Source: Porphyromonadaceae bacterium (GTDB lineage Bacteria > Bacteroidota > Bacteroidia > Bacteroidales > Dysgonomonadaceae). Taken from it: 11,817 bases of DNA. The notes beneath the pieces were generated by a model. It saw nothing but the letters and a program-made list of their open reading frames with translations. It had not been told where the DNA came from and searched no databases. Position 1 is the first letter of the stretch, and each line of letters starts with the position of its first letter. Where the stretch lies: contig DPAC01000089.1 of the NCBI GenBank assembly GCA_003517675.1, positions 14,428-26,244 of the forward strand, in the 5' to 3' direction. Below are positions 1 to 7,631 of this stretch, piece after piece. The position numbers were made by a program, and so were the translations under genes.

Positions 1-48
1 ATCTCATTCCAGGGCGATCTTCGTTTCAGGGGTGAGAAAGAAGATTAA
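1..48 (+). CDS. Possible C-terminal tail of a rightward gene cut by the window edge
   Basis: Frame 1 is open from the first base to a TAA at 46-48 and gives a 15-residue tail ending in RGEKED. The family cannot be recognised from so little. Support for a real gene end comes from position: a strong stem-loop with a T-rich right flank starts about 20 bases after the stop, as expected for a terminator of a gene entering from the left. Another frame stays open through the hairpin, so the choice of frame is an inference. Confidence 0.35.
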   Translation: MSFQGDLRFRGEKED

Positions 49-68
49 GATAAGGGCCCATTTCTCAC

Positions 69-105
69 ACACAAAATTCCGCCAGGCCTGAGCGGAGTTT
101 TGTGT
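69..105. terminator. Stem-loop terminator between convergent genes
   Basis: Bases 69-82 pair with 92-105 in a 14-bp stem with a single G-U pair and a 9-base loop. The outer stem is A-rich on the left and T-rich on the right, and is followed by TTCTTGTT on the plus strand. It fits best as a rho-independent terminator for a gene entering from the left. It also lies 23 bases past the alkaline phosphatase stop on the minus strand and may serve both directions, although the T-tract on the minus strand is weaker. Confidence 0.7.
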
Positions 106-127
106 TTCTTGTTGGGTGGGAGATCTT

Positions 128-1756
128 TCAGAACATCTCTCTCAGGCTTACCGGGAGATAAAAGGTGTCGTTCTTGTCGATATAGACCACCACCGATCCA
201 ATATCGAATGGCTTGCCGTTCTTCCTGCCCACGGAGGAGAAGGCGGGGATCTCCATGCGTGTTCCCCCTTTCTTGACCATTAACACGGGGAAGTCGGGGT
301 TCTCCCGGTTGATGGAGTAGCTCATTCCCTTGAACACCTCGGGATGCTTCGCGAAGATGCGGTCCGACAACTCCTGTAGGGAGCTCTCCAGTCCACTCAC
401 TTCCTGCAGGTAGCGGTTCACGTCGGTGTTGCGCATGTTTCCGCGAGGTACATCCCCCTGCGGGTGATAGACAGCCAGCAGCACTTCTTCACCGGTGTGG
501 CCTCCGGTGGTGAAGCCGAAGCAGGTGCGTTCGTTCAGTATCTTGCCAATGTTGTGTGCCAGGTTATTGCTGGTCCCCACCTTGGTGTAGTCGGGCTCAT
601 TGTAGTTCTTCGAGGAAAGGAGTGTCTCCAACTCCTCGTTGGTAAGGTCGATGCCGGTATACTTTTTGAAGACGCTTTTGAATTGTGCCGGTGGGGTGTC
701 TATCAGGATTGACTCCAGACCGTTATTGCTCAGCTTGTACCCTGAAACGGTGCGGAAGAGATCTTCCAGCGAAAGCCGGTCGTAACCTCCACAACGGCTG
801 CTGCCGATGGAGAAGCCGCTGTTGCCATGGTCGGAGATGATCACCACGGCTGTGTTGCCGTCCGCCTTGGCAAACTCGATGGCCTTGCCCACCGCTTCAT
901 CAAAGGCAAGGTACTCATCGATCATGGTGGCGGCATCGTTGGCATGTGCAGCCCAGTCCACCTGGCTTCCCTCTACCATCAGGAAAAAGCCATTCTCTTT
1001 TTTAGAGAGCAGTTCGATGGCTTTTTCGGTCATTTCGGCGATGGAGGGCACCTTGTCGGGGTTACGGTCGATGTTGTAGGGGAGTGCCTTCTCGCCGAAG
1101 AGGGCCCACACCTTTCCCGGTCCGCTGTAGTTGAGTAGTGCCAGACGGTCATCGCTGATCAGCGTGGTGCCCTTATTTTCAAAGTGCTTTTTGATGTCGC
1201 TGGTCAGGATGCCGTTGCCCCCTCCGAAGAGCACATCCAGGTTCTGGTAGGCGATCTGGGGTGCAAGTGCTTTATAGTTACTCCGTTTGTAGTGGTGTGC
1301 TGAGAAATCGGCCGGCGTTGCATGAGGAAACTCGCAGGTGACTACCAGTCCCACCGCTTTCTGTTTCTCGATTTTCAATGCCTCCAGGATGGTGGCTGCC
1401 GGCTGTAAACTGCGTGTGGCATCTACTGGGAAGAGATCGTTTTCCGACACCTCGGGATGGATGGCCACATTGCCGGTCTGCTGCAGTACACCGGTGGCAT
1501 AGGCCGAGCCGGTGGGTGCCGAGTCGCCGATGGGTGCGTTGGAGGAGAAGGTGGTGACAGTGCCGGTGATATAGGGATCCACGTTAAGTCGTTCACCCAT
1601 ACCGTTGTAATACTTGAACCAGCGCGCTGCGGAGTAGACGCTGATCGATGTTCCGTCGGGGATCATCACGATGAGGTTCTTGACCGGTCTCACTTCAGAT
1701 GCAAAGAGCATGGCCGAAGTGACCAAAAAGAGAATGAGAGTTGAAATTTTTCGCAT
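128..1756 (-). CDS. Secreted alkaline phosphatase (PhoA superfamily)
   Basis: Predicted metal-dependent phosphomonoesterase releasing phosphate from organic phosphates outside the cytoplasm. The 542-residue protein begins MRKIS followed by a hydrophobic stretch (about residues 5-19), which reads as a Sec signal peptide. Family residues are present in order: D34 (metal), S79 in GDSA (phosphorylated nucleophile), H145 and T147, E262, D267 and H271, D309-H310, and H420 in TGGH. The positions equivalent to E. coli D153 and K328 are H145 and W268, a pairing known from Vibrio-type enzymes. An extra C-terminal segment (about 485-542) follows the catalytic core. I chose the ATG at 1756 over an in-frame upstream ATG at 1792 because the latter lies inside the -7 promoter box and would place residues before the signal peptide. 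The gene is divergent from surE and appears monocistronic. Whether phosphate starvation controls it is not visible. Confidence 0.9.
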   Translation of the reverse strand: MRKISTLILFLVTSAMLFASEVRPVKNLIVMIPDGTSISVYSAARWFKYYNGMGERLNVDPYITGTVTTFSSNAPIGDSAPTGSAYATGVLQQTGNVAIHPEVSENDLFPVDATRSLQPAATILEALKIEKQKAVGLVVTCEFPHATPADFSAHHYKRSNYKALAPQIAYQNLDVLFGGGNGILTSDIKKHFENKGTTLISDDRLALLNYSGPGKVWALFGEKALPYNIDRNPDKVPSIAEMTEKAIELLSKKENGFFLMVEGSQVDWAAHANDAATMIDEYLAFDEAVGKAIEFAKADGNTAVVIISDHGNSGFSIGSSRCGGYDRLSLEDLFRTVSGYKLSNNGLESILIDTPPAQFKSVFKKYTGIDLTNEELETLLSSKNYNEPDYTKVGTSNNLAHNIGKILNERTCFGFTTGGHTGEEVLLAVYHPQGDVPRGNMRNTDVNRYLQEVSGLESSLQELSDRIFAKHPEVFKGMSYSINRENPDFPVLMVKKGGTRMEIPAFSSVGRKNGKPFDIGSVVVYIDKNDTFYLPVSLREMF

Positions 1757-1789
1757 ATCTGACAATGGTTTTGTACTGTAATAAACAGT

Positions 1790-1797
1790 CAAAGATA
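1790..1797 (-). promoter_or_regulatory. -7 promoter box for the alkaline phosphatase gene
   Basis: On the minus strand this reads TATCTTTG, a full match to the Bacteroidota -7 consensus TAnnTTTG. Transcription would begin a few bases downstream, giving a leader of roughly 25-30 bases before the ATG at 1756. No convincing TTTG -33 element is seen 19-21 bases upstream. The box supports the shorter phosphatase reading frame. Confidence 0.6.
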
Positions 1798-1883
1798 CAA
1801 AATGTTGAAGGTTGATTGGACGGTGAGGGTATATTTAATTGTTTCGTAACATTTGGGGCTGCACGAAAATTACTTAAATTGTT

Positions 1884-1891
1884 TATCTTTG
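1884..1891 (+). promoter_or_regulatory. -7 promoter box for surE
   Basis: TATCTTTG matches the Bacteroidota -7 consensus TAnnTTTG. It lies only 5 bases before the first surE ATG at 1897 and 20 bases before the second at 1912. If this is the real promoter, the 1897 start would be almost leaderless, which favours 1912 as the working start. No clear -33 TTTG is present at the right spacing. Confidence 0.55.
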
Positions 1892-1896
1892 TATGA

Positions 1897-2676
1897 ATGG
1901 AAAATAAACTTATGGGAAATGTGACACCGCTGATATTGGTCACCAACGACGACGGGTATCAGGCGAAAGGGATCAGGTCGCTGATTGAAGCGATGAAAGG
2001 ATTGGGTGAGATCATTGTGTTTGCACCTGACTCACACCGTTCGGGTATGTCGAGCGCCATTTCAACATCTCAGCCGCTGCGGGCAAGAGTGCATCACCGC
2101 GAGGAGGGATTGACCGAGTATATCTGCAATGGTACACCGGTCGACTGTGTGAAGCTAGCGCTGAGTGAGTTTGTACCGCGCAAGCCGGACCTGTTGGTAT
2201 CAGGCATCAACCATGGTTCCAATGCAGGCATCAGCGTCATCTACTCCGGTACCATGGGTGCCGCCATTGAGGGGTGCATTTTTGAGGTGCCCTCCATCGG
2301 CTTCTCACTTTGTGATTATTCTGCGGATGCCGATTTTTCGGTAACCGCTTCACTGGCGCGAAGGCTGGCTACCGAGGTGCTGGCAAAAGGGCTGCCACGT
2401 GGTGTTTGCCTGAACGTCAATGTGCCGTTTGGAGAGATTAAAGGTGTACGGATGACCACTCAGACCGAAGGGAAGTGGGTGAATGAGTATCAGCGGTCGA
2501 AAGATGGCTCGGGCAGAGAGGTCTTTTGGATGACCGGTAACTTTGAGAACTGGCAGGCTGATAACGAGGATAACGATGAATGGGCCCTTTCCAGGGGATA
2601 TGCTGCTGTGGTGCCGGTGAAGATCGATATGACAGCCTATGATTTCCTGCAGGAGCTCAAAACCTGGAATATATAG
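1897..2676 (+). CDS. surE: 5'/3'-nucleotidase SurE
   Basis: Cytoplasmic metal-dependent nucleoside monophosphate phosphatase of the SurE family. The 259-residue frame contains the N-terminal NDDG metal motif (N17, D18, D19), the HRSGMSS segment (residues 47-53) with the metal-proximal serine, GTPVDCVK (79-86), and the strongly conserved SGINHGSN block (102-109) with N105, followed by YSGTMGAAIEG. Length is typical of the family. Two starts are possible: ATG at 1897 or ATG at 1912, the latter leaving MGNVT before the first beta strand. The nearby -7 box makes 1912 attractive; I list the longer form. The next gene on the same strand is lpxB, 262 bases away, a pairing I recall from other Bacteroidales, but no functional link between the two is evident. 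Confidence 0.93.
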   Translation: MENKLMGNVTPLILVTNDDGYQAKGIRSLIEAMKGLGEIIVFAPDSHRSGMSSAISTSQPLRARVHHREEGLTEYICNGTPVDCVKLALSEFVPRKPDLLVSGINHGSNAGISVIYSGTMGAAIEGCIFEVPSIGFSLCDYSADADFSVTASLARRLATEVLAKGLPRGVCLNVNVPFGEIKGVRMTTQTEGKWVNEYQRSKDGSGREVFWMTGNFENWQADNEDNDEWALSRGYAAVVPVKIDMTAYDFLQELKTWNI

Positions 2677-2938
2677 ATGATAAAAGTTTATGGTTCATGG
2701 TTCGAAGTTTGATGTCAATAGGTTAGTGGGTTATTTCGTTCGAAGTTCAAGAGCCAAGAGCTGAACGCAAAATTATGAAACGAGCATTTAAACCGTTTAC
2801 ACCCATGTGGATACCGAAAAGCGAGTTTACTAAAGTTAGACTATTCCTCGCAATGGCATAATCCAAACAAGCTTGGCTTCTGCTCATTGCTTAACGGAAT
2901 AGTTCACTACACCATAATGAGAAAAATAAAATAATCGC
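2677..2938. repeat. surE-lpxB spacer with GTTCGAAGTT repeats and a nested dyad
   Basis: No recognisable gene occupies this 262-base spacer. It holds two close copies of GTTCGAAGTT (near 2701 and 2739), resembling the short GTTC-rich repeats often seen between Bacteroidota genes. A nested inverted repeat follows: ACTATTCC (2840-2847) pairs with GGAATAGT (2896-2903), and inside it GCAATG (2850-2855) pairs with CATTGC (2885-2890), with a further CCAA/TTGG pair near the apex. No T-tract follows, so it does not look like a simple terminator. Short open frames cross the region (for example 2775-2861, 28 codons) but match no family I know. No TAnnTTTG box for lpxB was found, so lpxB may be read through from surE. 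Confidence 0.4.
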
Positions 2939-4078
2939 ATGAAATACTACATCATTGTAGGAGAGGCGTCGGGTGATCAGCATGCATCAAACCTGATGCG
3001 GTCGATCCGGGAGCTTGACAGGGAGGCGGAATTCCGTTACTTCGGTGGCGACCTGATGGCGCAGGTAGGGGGTACGTTGGTGAAGCATTACCGCGAGATG
3101 GCATACATGGGGTTGATGCCGGTGCTGCTGCATGCCCCAGCCATTCTGCGCAACCTTTCTTTCTGCAAGCGCGACATGGCTTCTTTTCATCCCGATGCAG
3201 TGATTCTGGTGGACTATCCCGGGTTCAACCTCAAGATAGCAAGGTATGTGAAAAAGAAACTATCCGGTATCCCGGTATTTTACTATATCTCTCCCAAGGT
3301 GTGGGCATGGAAAGAGTACCGGGTGAAATCGTTCAGAAAGTATGTGGACGAGATGCTTTGCATTCTTCCTTTTGAAGTGGATTTCTTCAAAAAACATCAT
3401 TACCCGGTGCACTACGTGGGTAACCCGACGGTCGATGCGATTGCACAGCGAAGCCATCAGGAGGAGACATTCCGTCAGTTTGCAGAAGAGAACGGACTGG
3501 AAAAGAAGCCGGTGATCGCGCTGCTGGCCGGCAGCCGCCAGCAGGAGATACGCAACAACCTGCCTTCGATGCTGGAGGCGGTGAAAGGGTTTGCCGACGG
3601 TTACCAGTTCATTGTGGCGGGTGCCCCCGGCATTGATCTTTCATTCTATCATCCCTATGAAAAAGGATTCCCACAGGTGAAGGTGCTCTTCGGGCAGACC
3701 TACCGCATCCTGGCCCAGTCGGAGGCTGCACTGGTCACCTCCGGCACCGCCACTCTTGAGGCGGCACTGCTCAACGTGCCGCAGGTGGTCTGTTACCGCA
3801 CCTCACTGCCGCGGATTACCTCTTGGGGTTTCAGGCACCTGCTGCATACCCCCTTCATCTCGCTGGTCAACCTGATCTGCGGGCGTGAGGTGGTGAAAGA
3901 GCTCTTCGCGAAACAGTTCACCGTGGAAAATATTCGCAGGGAGCTTCAGCAACTGCTCCATGTGCAGAGCTACCGGCAAAATATGCTGGAGAGCTACCGT
4001 GAGCTGCGGGAGAGGCTGGGTGAACCGGGCGCATCGGTGAGGGCTGCCACTGTCATTCGCCGTCGTCTGCTCTCCTGA
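2939..4078 (+). CDS. lpxB: Lipid-A-disaccharide synthase
   Basis: Glycosyltransferase family 19 enzyme that joins UDP-2,3-diacylglucosamine and lipid X (2,3-diacylglucosamine 1-phosphate) into the tetraacyl disaccharide 1-phosphate of lipid A, acting at the cytoplasmic face of the inner membrane. The 379-residue protein shows the N-terminal GEASGD motif (8-13), the DYPGFN segment (92-97), SPKVWAWK (118-125), ILPFE (142-146), GNPTVDA (161-167), the LLAGSR loop (195-200) and the donor-site run TSGTATLEAAL (267-277). Length is normal for the family. The start is ATG at 2939 behind an A-rich stretch without a Shine-Dalgarno sequence. It indicates an organism with a lipid A outer membrane. A weak 4-bp hairpin followed by CTTTTT (4103-4121) after the stop might terminate it. 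Confidence 0.95.
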   Translation: MKYYIIVGEASGDQHASNLMRSIRELDREAEFRYFGGDLMAQVGGTLVKHYREMAYMGLMPVLLHAPAILRNLSFCKRDMASFHPDAVILVDYPGFNLKIARYVKKKLSGIPVFYYISPKVWAWKEYRVKSFRKYVDEMLCILPFEVDFFKKHHYPVHYVGNPTVDAIAQRSHQEETFRQFAEENGLEKKPVIALLAGSRQQEIRNNLPSMLEAVKGFADGYQFIVAGAPGIDLSFYHPYEKGFPQVKVLFGQTYRILAQSEAALVTSGTATLEAALLNVPQVVCYRTSLPRITSWGFRHLLHTPFISLVNLICGREVVKELFAKQFTVENIRRELQQLLHVQSYRQNMLESYRELRERLGEPGASVRAATVIRRRLLS

Positions 4079-4169
4079 TAGCACTGCCTCACGAACAGAG
4101 CTCTGACTCGATCAGCTTTTTCGGAATAAATTAAAGAAAGCGATCGGTTCATTCTTCCACAATTTTTCT

Positions 4170-4177
4170 TTTCTTTG
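4170..4177 (+). promoter_or_regulatory. Candidate -7 box for pfkA
   Basis: TTTCTTTG differs from TAnnTTTG only at its second base, and it ends 22 bases before the pfkA ATG. No good -33 element is seen at 19-21 bases upstream, so this is a position-supported guess. Confidence 0.35.
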
Positions 4178-4199
4178 TATTTCTCTTACATCAAAACAT

Positions 4200-5216
4200 A
4201 TGAAGGTAGGTATTCTCACATCGGGCGGAGACGCGCCCGGCATCAACGCCACCATCCGTGGCGTGGGCAAGACAGCCATCAATAATTACGGTATGCAGGT
4301 GATTGGTATTCAGAACGGATTCTCCGGACTGCTTTACAAGGATATCGTTGAGCTCTCTGATCAGTCGCTCTCCGGCATCCTGAACGTGGGGGGTACCATC
4401 CTGGGAACAGCTCGTGAGAAGGTGTTCCGAAAGATGATCAACTCCCCCGATGAGAAGGACCGTGAACAGATCAAGAATGCCTATCATGAGTTGGACCTCG
4501 ATTGCCTGATCTGTATCGGCGGCAATGGTACGCAACGCACCACTTGTATGCTCTCCGAGATGGGCCTCAATGTGATCGGAGTACCCAAAACCATTGATAA
4601 CGATGTCTATGGTACCGACATTACTTTTGGTTTTGATACTGCCGTGAATATCGCCACCGAAGCCATTGACCGGCTTCACTCCACCGCCAGTTCACACCGC
4701 CGTGTGATGGTAATAGAGCTGATGGGGCACCATGCCGGCTGGATCACCCTCTATGCCGGTATGGCCGGGGGTGCCGACATCATCCTGTTGCCTGAGCTGG
4801 GCTTCAACATGAAAGTAGTGATCGACAAGATAAGAAAGCGGATGGAGCTGGGTAAGGCCTATTCCATTGTGGCTGTAGCTGAAGGGGTGGAAGTGCCCAC
4901 CAGCGAGCGTCCTGCAGCCTATTTCACTCGTGAGATCCAGGAGCAGACAGGCTTTGAAACGAGAGAGACCGTATTGGGGTATATCCAGCGGGGGGGATCA
5001 CCATCACCCTATGACCGTAACCTGGGCACCCTGCTGGGTGGACATGCGGCCGAGCTGATTCATGAGGGACGCTTCGGGCGGATGGTGGCCAAGCTTGGGA
5101 ACCAGATATCCGATGTGCCATTGTCGGAAGTGGCCGGGAAGCTGCGGCTGGTGACGGCCGATACCGACCTGGTGGTACAGGGCAAGCGAATGGGCATCTC
5201 CTTCGGGATCTGGTAA
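4200..5216 (+). CDS. pfkA: 6-phosphofructokinase (PfkA family, phosphoryl donor uncertain)
   Basis: Phosphorylates fructose 6-phosphate to fructose 1,6-bisphosphate in cytoplasmic glycolysis. The 338-residue protein shows the N-terminal GILTSGGDAPG loop (4-14), the GGNG donor-site motif (107-110), PKTIDND (129-135) with the expected catalytic base D133, MGHHAGW (175-181), and the phosphate-binding GYIQRGGSP region (260-268). Two donor-site positions are unusual relative to the classic E. coli enzyme: asparagine N109 where E. coli has D103, and lysine K130 where E. coli has G124. Glycine at 110 (E. coli 104) favours ATP, while lysine at 130 is shared by pyrophosphate-dependent and by some non-allosteric ATP enzymes. 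I recognise the GGNGTQ form from other Bacteroidales. The start is ATG at 4200 behind an A-rich leader, and the gene ends in a strong bidirectional terminator. Confidence 0.92.
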   Translation: MKVGILTSGGDAPGINATIRGVGKTAINNYGMQVIGIQNGFSGLLYKDIVELSDQSLSGILNVGGTILGTAREKVFRKMINSPDEKDREQIKNAYHELDLDCLICIGGNGTQRTTCMLSEMGLNVIGVPKTIDNDVYGTDITFGFDTAVNIATEAIDRLHSTASSHRRVMVIELMGHHAGWITLYAGMAGGADIILLPELGFNMKVVIDKIRKRMELGKAYSIVAVAEGVEVPTSERPAAYFTREIQEQTGFETRETVLGYIQRGGSPSPYDRNLGTLLGGHAAELIHEGRFGRMVAKLGNQISDVPLSEVAGKLRLVTADTDLVVQGKRMGISFGIW

Positions 5217-5221
5217 TAAAA

Positions 5222-5248
5222 AAGGCACTGCAAAGTGCCTTAGTTTTT
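5222..5248. terminator. Bidirectional rho-independent terminator between pfkA and rnc
   Basis: AAGGCACT (5222-5229) pairs perfectly with AGTGCCTT (5234-5241) around a GCAA tetraloop. On the plus strand it is followed by AGTTTTT; on the minus strand the A-run at 5218-5223 becomes a T-tract. It starts 6 bases after the pfkA stop and ends one base before the rnc stop codon, so it can serve both convergent transcripts. Confidence 0.9.
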
Positions 5249-6067
5249 CTAGGGGGTTGCAACGGGCTCTTCCTCCGGGTCGTCGGAGCCGGATGTTTCA
5301 TGCTCTGCGTCTTTCAGCAGTACCTCCTGCAGCTCATTGCTCTCACGTAACTTCCTGATGGCTATCTTGGCGGCCATCTGGTGCGATTCCTTTTTTGAGT
5401 ACCCCTTCCCGGAGCCAACCTCTATGCCGGCGACCCGTGCAGAGGAGGAGAAGACCGGGTTGTTCTGTGCGTCGTAGGCTGATTCGGTCACCTCGAATGT
5501 GACTTCCACCTTGTTTTTCTGTCCCCACTCAATGAGTCGCGACTTGAAGTCGACCTCGTTCGTGAGCACCTTCTCCATGTTGATGTGCTGCTTGATGAGG
5601 GTCTCGTATACAAAGTGCTTCGCCACACGGTAACCCTGGTCGAGGTAGATGGCTCCGATCAGGGCTTCCAGCGCGTCACCATAGATATTGGTGTTGTGGG
5701 CCAGGTTGCGGGTGGAGGAGACGATCAGCTTGTCGAGTCCCAGTTCGATGGCAATCTTGTTGAGTGTTTCCCGTTGTACAATGCGTGAGCGGGTACTGGT
5801 GAGGAACCCCTCTTTCTTGTGGTCAAACTGTTTGTAGAGGATATCGGCCACGATGGCATCGAGAATGGCGTCGCCAAGGAACTCAAGCCGCTCGTTGTTC
5901 ACCCATTTCCCTTTTTTTGTACGGAGGGATGAGGAGCGGTGGGTCATGGCTTCCTGGTAGAGATCGATCCTGTCGGGATAGAATCCCAGCACCTTATAAA
6001 ACGAGAGATAAGGCTCTTTCCCTTTGTGTGGGAGAGCCTTTACTCTTTTGACAAATCTTCTTAACAC
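5249..6067 (-). CDS. rnc: Ribonuclease III
   Basis: Double-strand-specific endoribonuclease for rRNA and mRNA processing. With a GTG start at 6067 the protein is 272 residues. It has the signature NERLEFLGD (58-66) with catalytic E59 and D66, and D131 and E134 in GDALEALIG, all four Mg-site acidic residues. A C-terminal dsRNA-binding domain (about 172-242) ends with GKGYSKKESHQMAA. An acidic tail (about 253-268) follows and looks dispensable. The frame stays open upstream to an ATG at 6121, but those 18 codons overlap the fabF end and do not resemble RNase III. The GTG gives a VLRRF start comparable to the MLRN-type start I recall in Bacteroides, and lies one base after the fabF TAG, suggesting translational coupling. 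It is the last gene of acpP-fabF-rnc. Confidence 0.93.
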   Translation of the reverse strand: MLRRFVKRVKALPHKGKEPYLSFYKVLGFYPDRIDLYQEAMTHRSSSLRTKKGKWVNNERLEFLGDAILDAIVADILYKQFDHKKEGFLTSTRSRIVQRETLNKIAIELGLDKLIVSSTRNLAHNTNIYGDALEALIGAIYLDQGYRVAKHFVYETLIKQHINMEKVLTNEVDFKSRLIEWGQKNKVEVTFEVTESAYDAQNNPVFSSSARVAGIEVGSGKGYSKKESHQMAAKIAIRKLRESNELQEVLLKDAEHETSGSDDPEEEPVATP

Positions 6068-6068
6068 A

Positions 6069-7331
6069 CTACTTGTTGTATTGCTTGAGAATAACGCTTG
6101 CGTTGTGTCCTCCAAAGCCAAAAGTGTTCGATAACGCAGCTCTGATCTCCCTTTTTTGAGCTTTGTTGAATGTAAAATTTAATTGATAGTCAATTTCGGG
6201 ATCATTGTCTCCATCTTCATGGTTAATGGTAGGGGGAACAATTTGGTCCCTGATTGCCAGGATGGAGAGCATGGCCTCCAGCGCTCCTGCTCCTCCGAGC
6301 AGGTGGCCGGTCATCGACTTGGTGGAGCTGATGTTGAGCTTGTAGCTGTGCTCACCAAATACGTCGAGAATGGCTCTCACCTCCGAGATATCACCCACCG
6401 GCGTGGATGTACCGTGTACATTGATGTAGTCGATCTGCTCGGGATTCATCTCGGCATCCTCCAGCGCATTGCGCATGACCAGCTTGGCTCCCAGCCCTTC
6501 GGGATGGGAGGCGGTGAGGTGATAGGCATCGGCCGACATGCCGCCACCCGCTACTTCTGCATAGATGGTGGCACCCCGTGCGGTGGCATGCTCCAACTCC
6601 TCCAGGATCAGCGCCGTACCTCCCTCACCGATCACGAACCCGTCGCGGCTGGCGCTAAAGGGACGGGATGCTGTCAGTGGCGTATCGTTGCGTGTGGAGA
6701 GTGCGTGCATGGCATTGAATCCGCCCACAGCCGACGGGCTGATGGTGGCTTCGGCGCCTCCGGTGACGATGGCGTTGGCCTTGCCGAGGCGTATCAGGTT
6801 AAAGGCATCAACAATGGCATTGGTGGAAGAGGCACAGGCAGATACGGTTGCGTAGTTGGGTCCCCTCAGTCCATAAATCATAGAGATATGCCCTGCGGCA
6901 ATATCCGCTATCATTTTCGGAATGAAAAAGGGGTTGAACTTGGGTCCTTTTTCCTTGTTCAGGAAATATTCTCCTACCTCGTCTTCAAACGTCTTGATGC
7001 CGCCGATACCGGCAGAAAAGATCACTCCGATGCGGTCCAGGTTCTCCTTCTCCAGTTCAAGACAGGAATCGGTCATCGCATCCGCAGCGGCCTTGACGGC
7101 CAGCTGCGAATAGCGGTCATACTTCCTGATCTCCTTGCGTTCGAAGAGATCTCCCGGGTTGAAATCCTTTACTTCGCAGGCGAACTGGGTTTTGAAAAGG
7201 GATGCATCGAAATGAGTAATAGGCCCGGCGCCACTCTTACCAGCCAGTGCGTTCTTCCAGGTGGTCTGAACGTCGTTCCCCAGCGGAGTGATGGCTCCCA
7301 GGCCTGTTACTACTACTCTCTTTAACTCCAT
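6069..7331 (-). CDS. fabF: 3-oxoacyl-[acyl-carrier-protein] synthase II
   Basis: Condensing enzyme of type II fatty acid synthesis: it decarboxylates malonyl-ACP and joins it to an acyl-ACP. The 420-residue protein has the N-terminal thiolase fold start VVVTGLGAITPLG (6-18), the active-site cysteine C166 in SACASST, H306 in NVHGTSTPVGD, K338 in STKSMTGH, and H343, which together form the Cys-His-His centre plus lysine of the KAS I/II class. The C-terminal NTFGFGGHN block (402-410) is also present. The length is slightly above the usual ~413, with no sign of damage. It starts 11 bases after the acpP stop and ends one base before the rnc start, so the three genes are almost certainly one transcript. 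It works directly with the AcpP encoded just upstream. Confidence 0.97.
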   Translation of the reverse strand: MELKRVVVTGLGAITPLGNDVQTTWKNALAGKSGAGPITHFDASLFKTQFACEVKDFNPGDLFERKEIRKYDRYSQLAVKAAADAMTDSCLELEKENLDRIGVIFSAGIGGIKTFEDEVGEYFLNKEKGPKFNPFFIPKMIADIAAGHISMIYGLRGPNYATVSACASSTNAIVDAFNLIRLGKANAIVTGGAEATISPSAVGGFNAMHALSTRNDTPLTASRPFSASRDGFVIGEGGTALILEELEHATARGATIYAEVAGGGMSADAYHLTASHPEGLGAKLVMRNALEDAEMNPEQIDYINVHGTSTPVGDISEVRAILDVFGEHSYKLNISSTKSMTGHLLGGAGALEAMLSILAIRDQIVPPTINHEDGDNDPEIDYQLNFTFNKAQKREIRAALSNTFGFGGHNASVILKQYNK

Positions 7332-7342
7332 GTAGGGGTGAA

Positions 7343-7579
7343 TTATTTTGCGTGTTGTTCTACATAGGCAACAGCATCTCCTACAGTAGAGATCTTTTCT
7401 GCCTGATCATCCGGGATGGAGATGTTGAATTCCTTCTCGAATTCCATGATCAACTCTACCGTGTCGAGAGAATCAGCGCCCAGATCATTGGTGAAACTGG
7501 CGGTTTCAGTAACTTCAGACTCTTCTACGCCTAATTTGTCAACAATGATCGATTTCACTCTTTGTGCTACTTCGGACAT
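7343..7579 (-). CDS. acpP: Acyl carrier protein
   Basis: Small acidic carrier that holds growing acyl chains on a phosphopantetheine arm in fatty acid synthesis and also supplies acyl chains for lipid A. The protein is 78 residues, the usual size, with the modification serine S37 in [10 protein letters not shown], preceded by the NDLGA loop and followed by the acidic helix II that contacts partner enzymes. It is the first gene of the minus-strand group acpP-fabF-rnc. The start is the ATG at 7579; its leader is AT-rich with no Shine-Dalgarno sequence, and a good promoter lies at 7632-7664. Confidence 0.97.
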   Translation of the reverse strand: MSEVAQRVKSIIVDKLGVEESEVTETASFTNDLGADSLDTVELIMEFEKEFNISIPDDQAEKISTVGDAVAYVEQHAK

Positions 7580-7617
7580 AACTTTCGATATTAATTAATA
7601 AATAAAAATATTATTCT

Positions 7618-7625
7618 TACATTTG
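7618..7625 (+). promoter_or_regulatory. Candidate -7 box for purN
   Basis: TACATTTG is a full match to TAnnTTTG on the plus strand. It would give purN a leader of about 100 bases containing the tandem repeat at 7691-7732. No TTTG is present 19-21 bases upstream, so support is only the -7 box. It lies 6 bases from the acpP -7 box on the other strand. Confidence 0.4.
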
Positions 7626-7631
7626 CGCTTG

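Noticed and set aside
1757-1792. In-frame upstream start for the alkaline phosphatase
   Set aside because: The ATG at 1792 lies inside the -7 promoter box and would put 12 residues ahead of a clear signal peptide.
2775-2861. 28-codon open frame in the surE-lpxB spacer
   Set aside because: Too short, no family match and no initiation signal; another frame across the same bases is open as well, so openness means little here.
4096-4121. CAGAGCTCTG palindrome and a 4-bp hairpin before CTTTTT after lpxB
   Set aside because: The stem is too short to call a terminator with confidence; it is mentioned under lpxB only.
6183-7325. A 380-codon open frame on the plus strand antisense to fabF
   Set aside because: It is wholly antisense to fabF, has no recognisable domain and an unprotein-like composition, while fabF carries every active-site residue. 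It is a codon-bias shadow.
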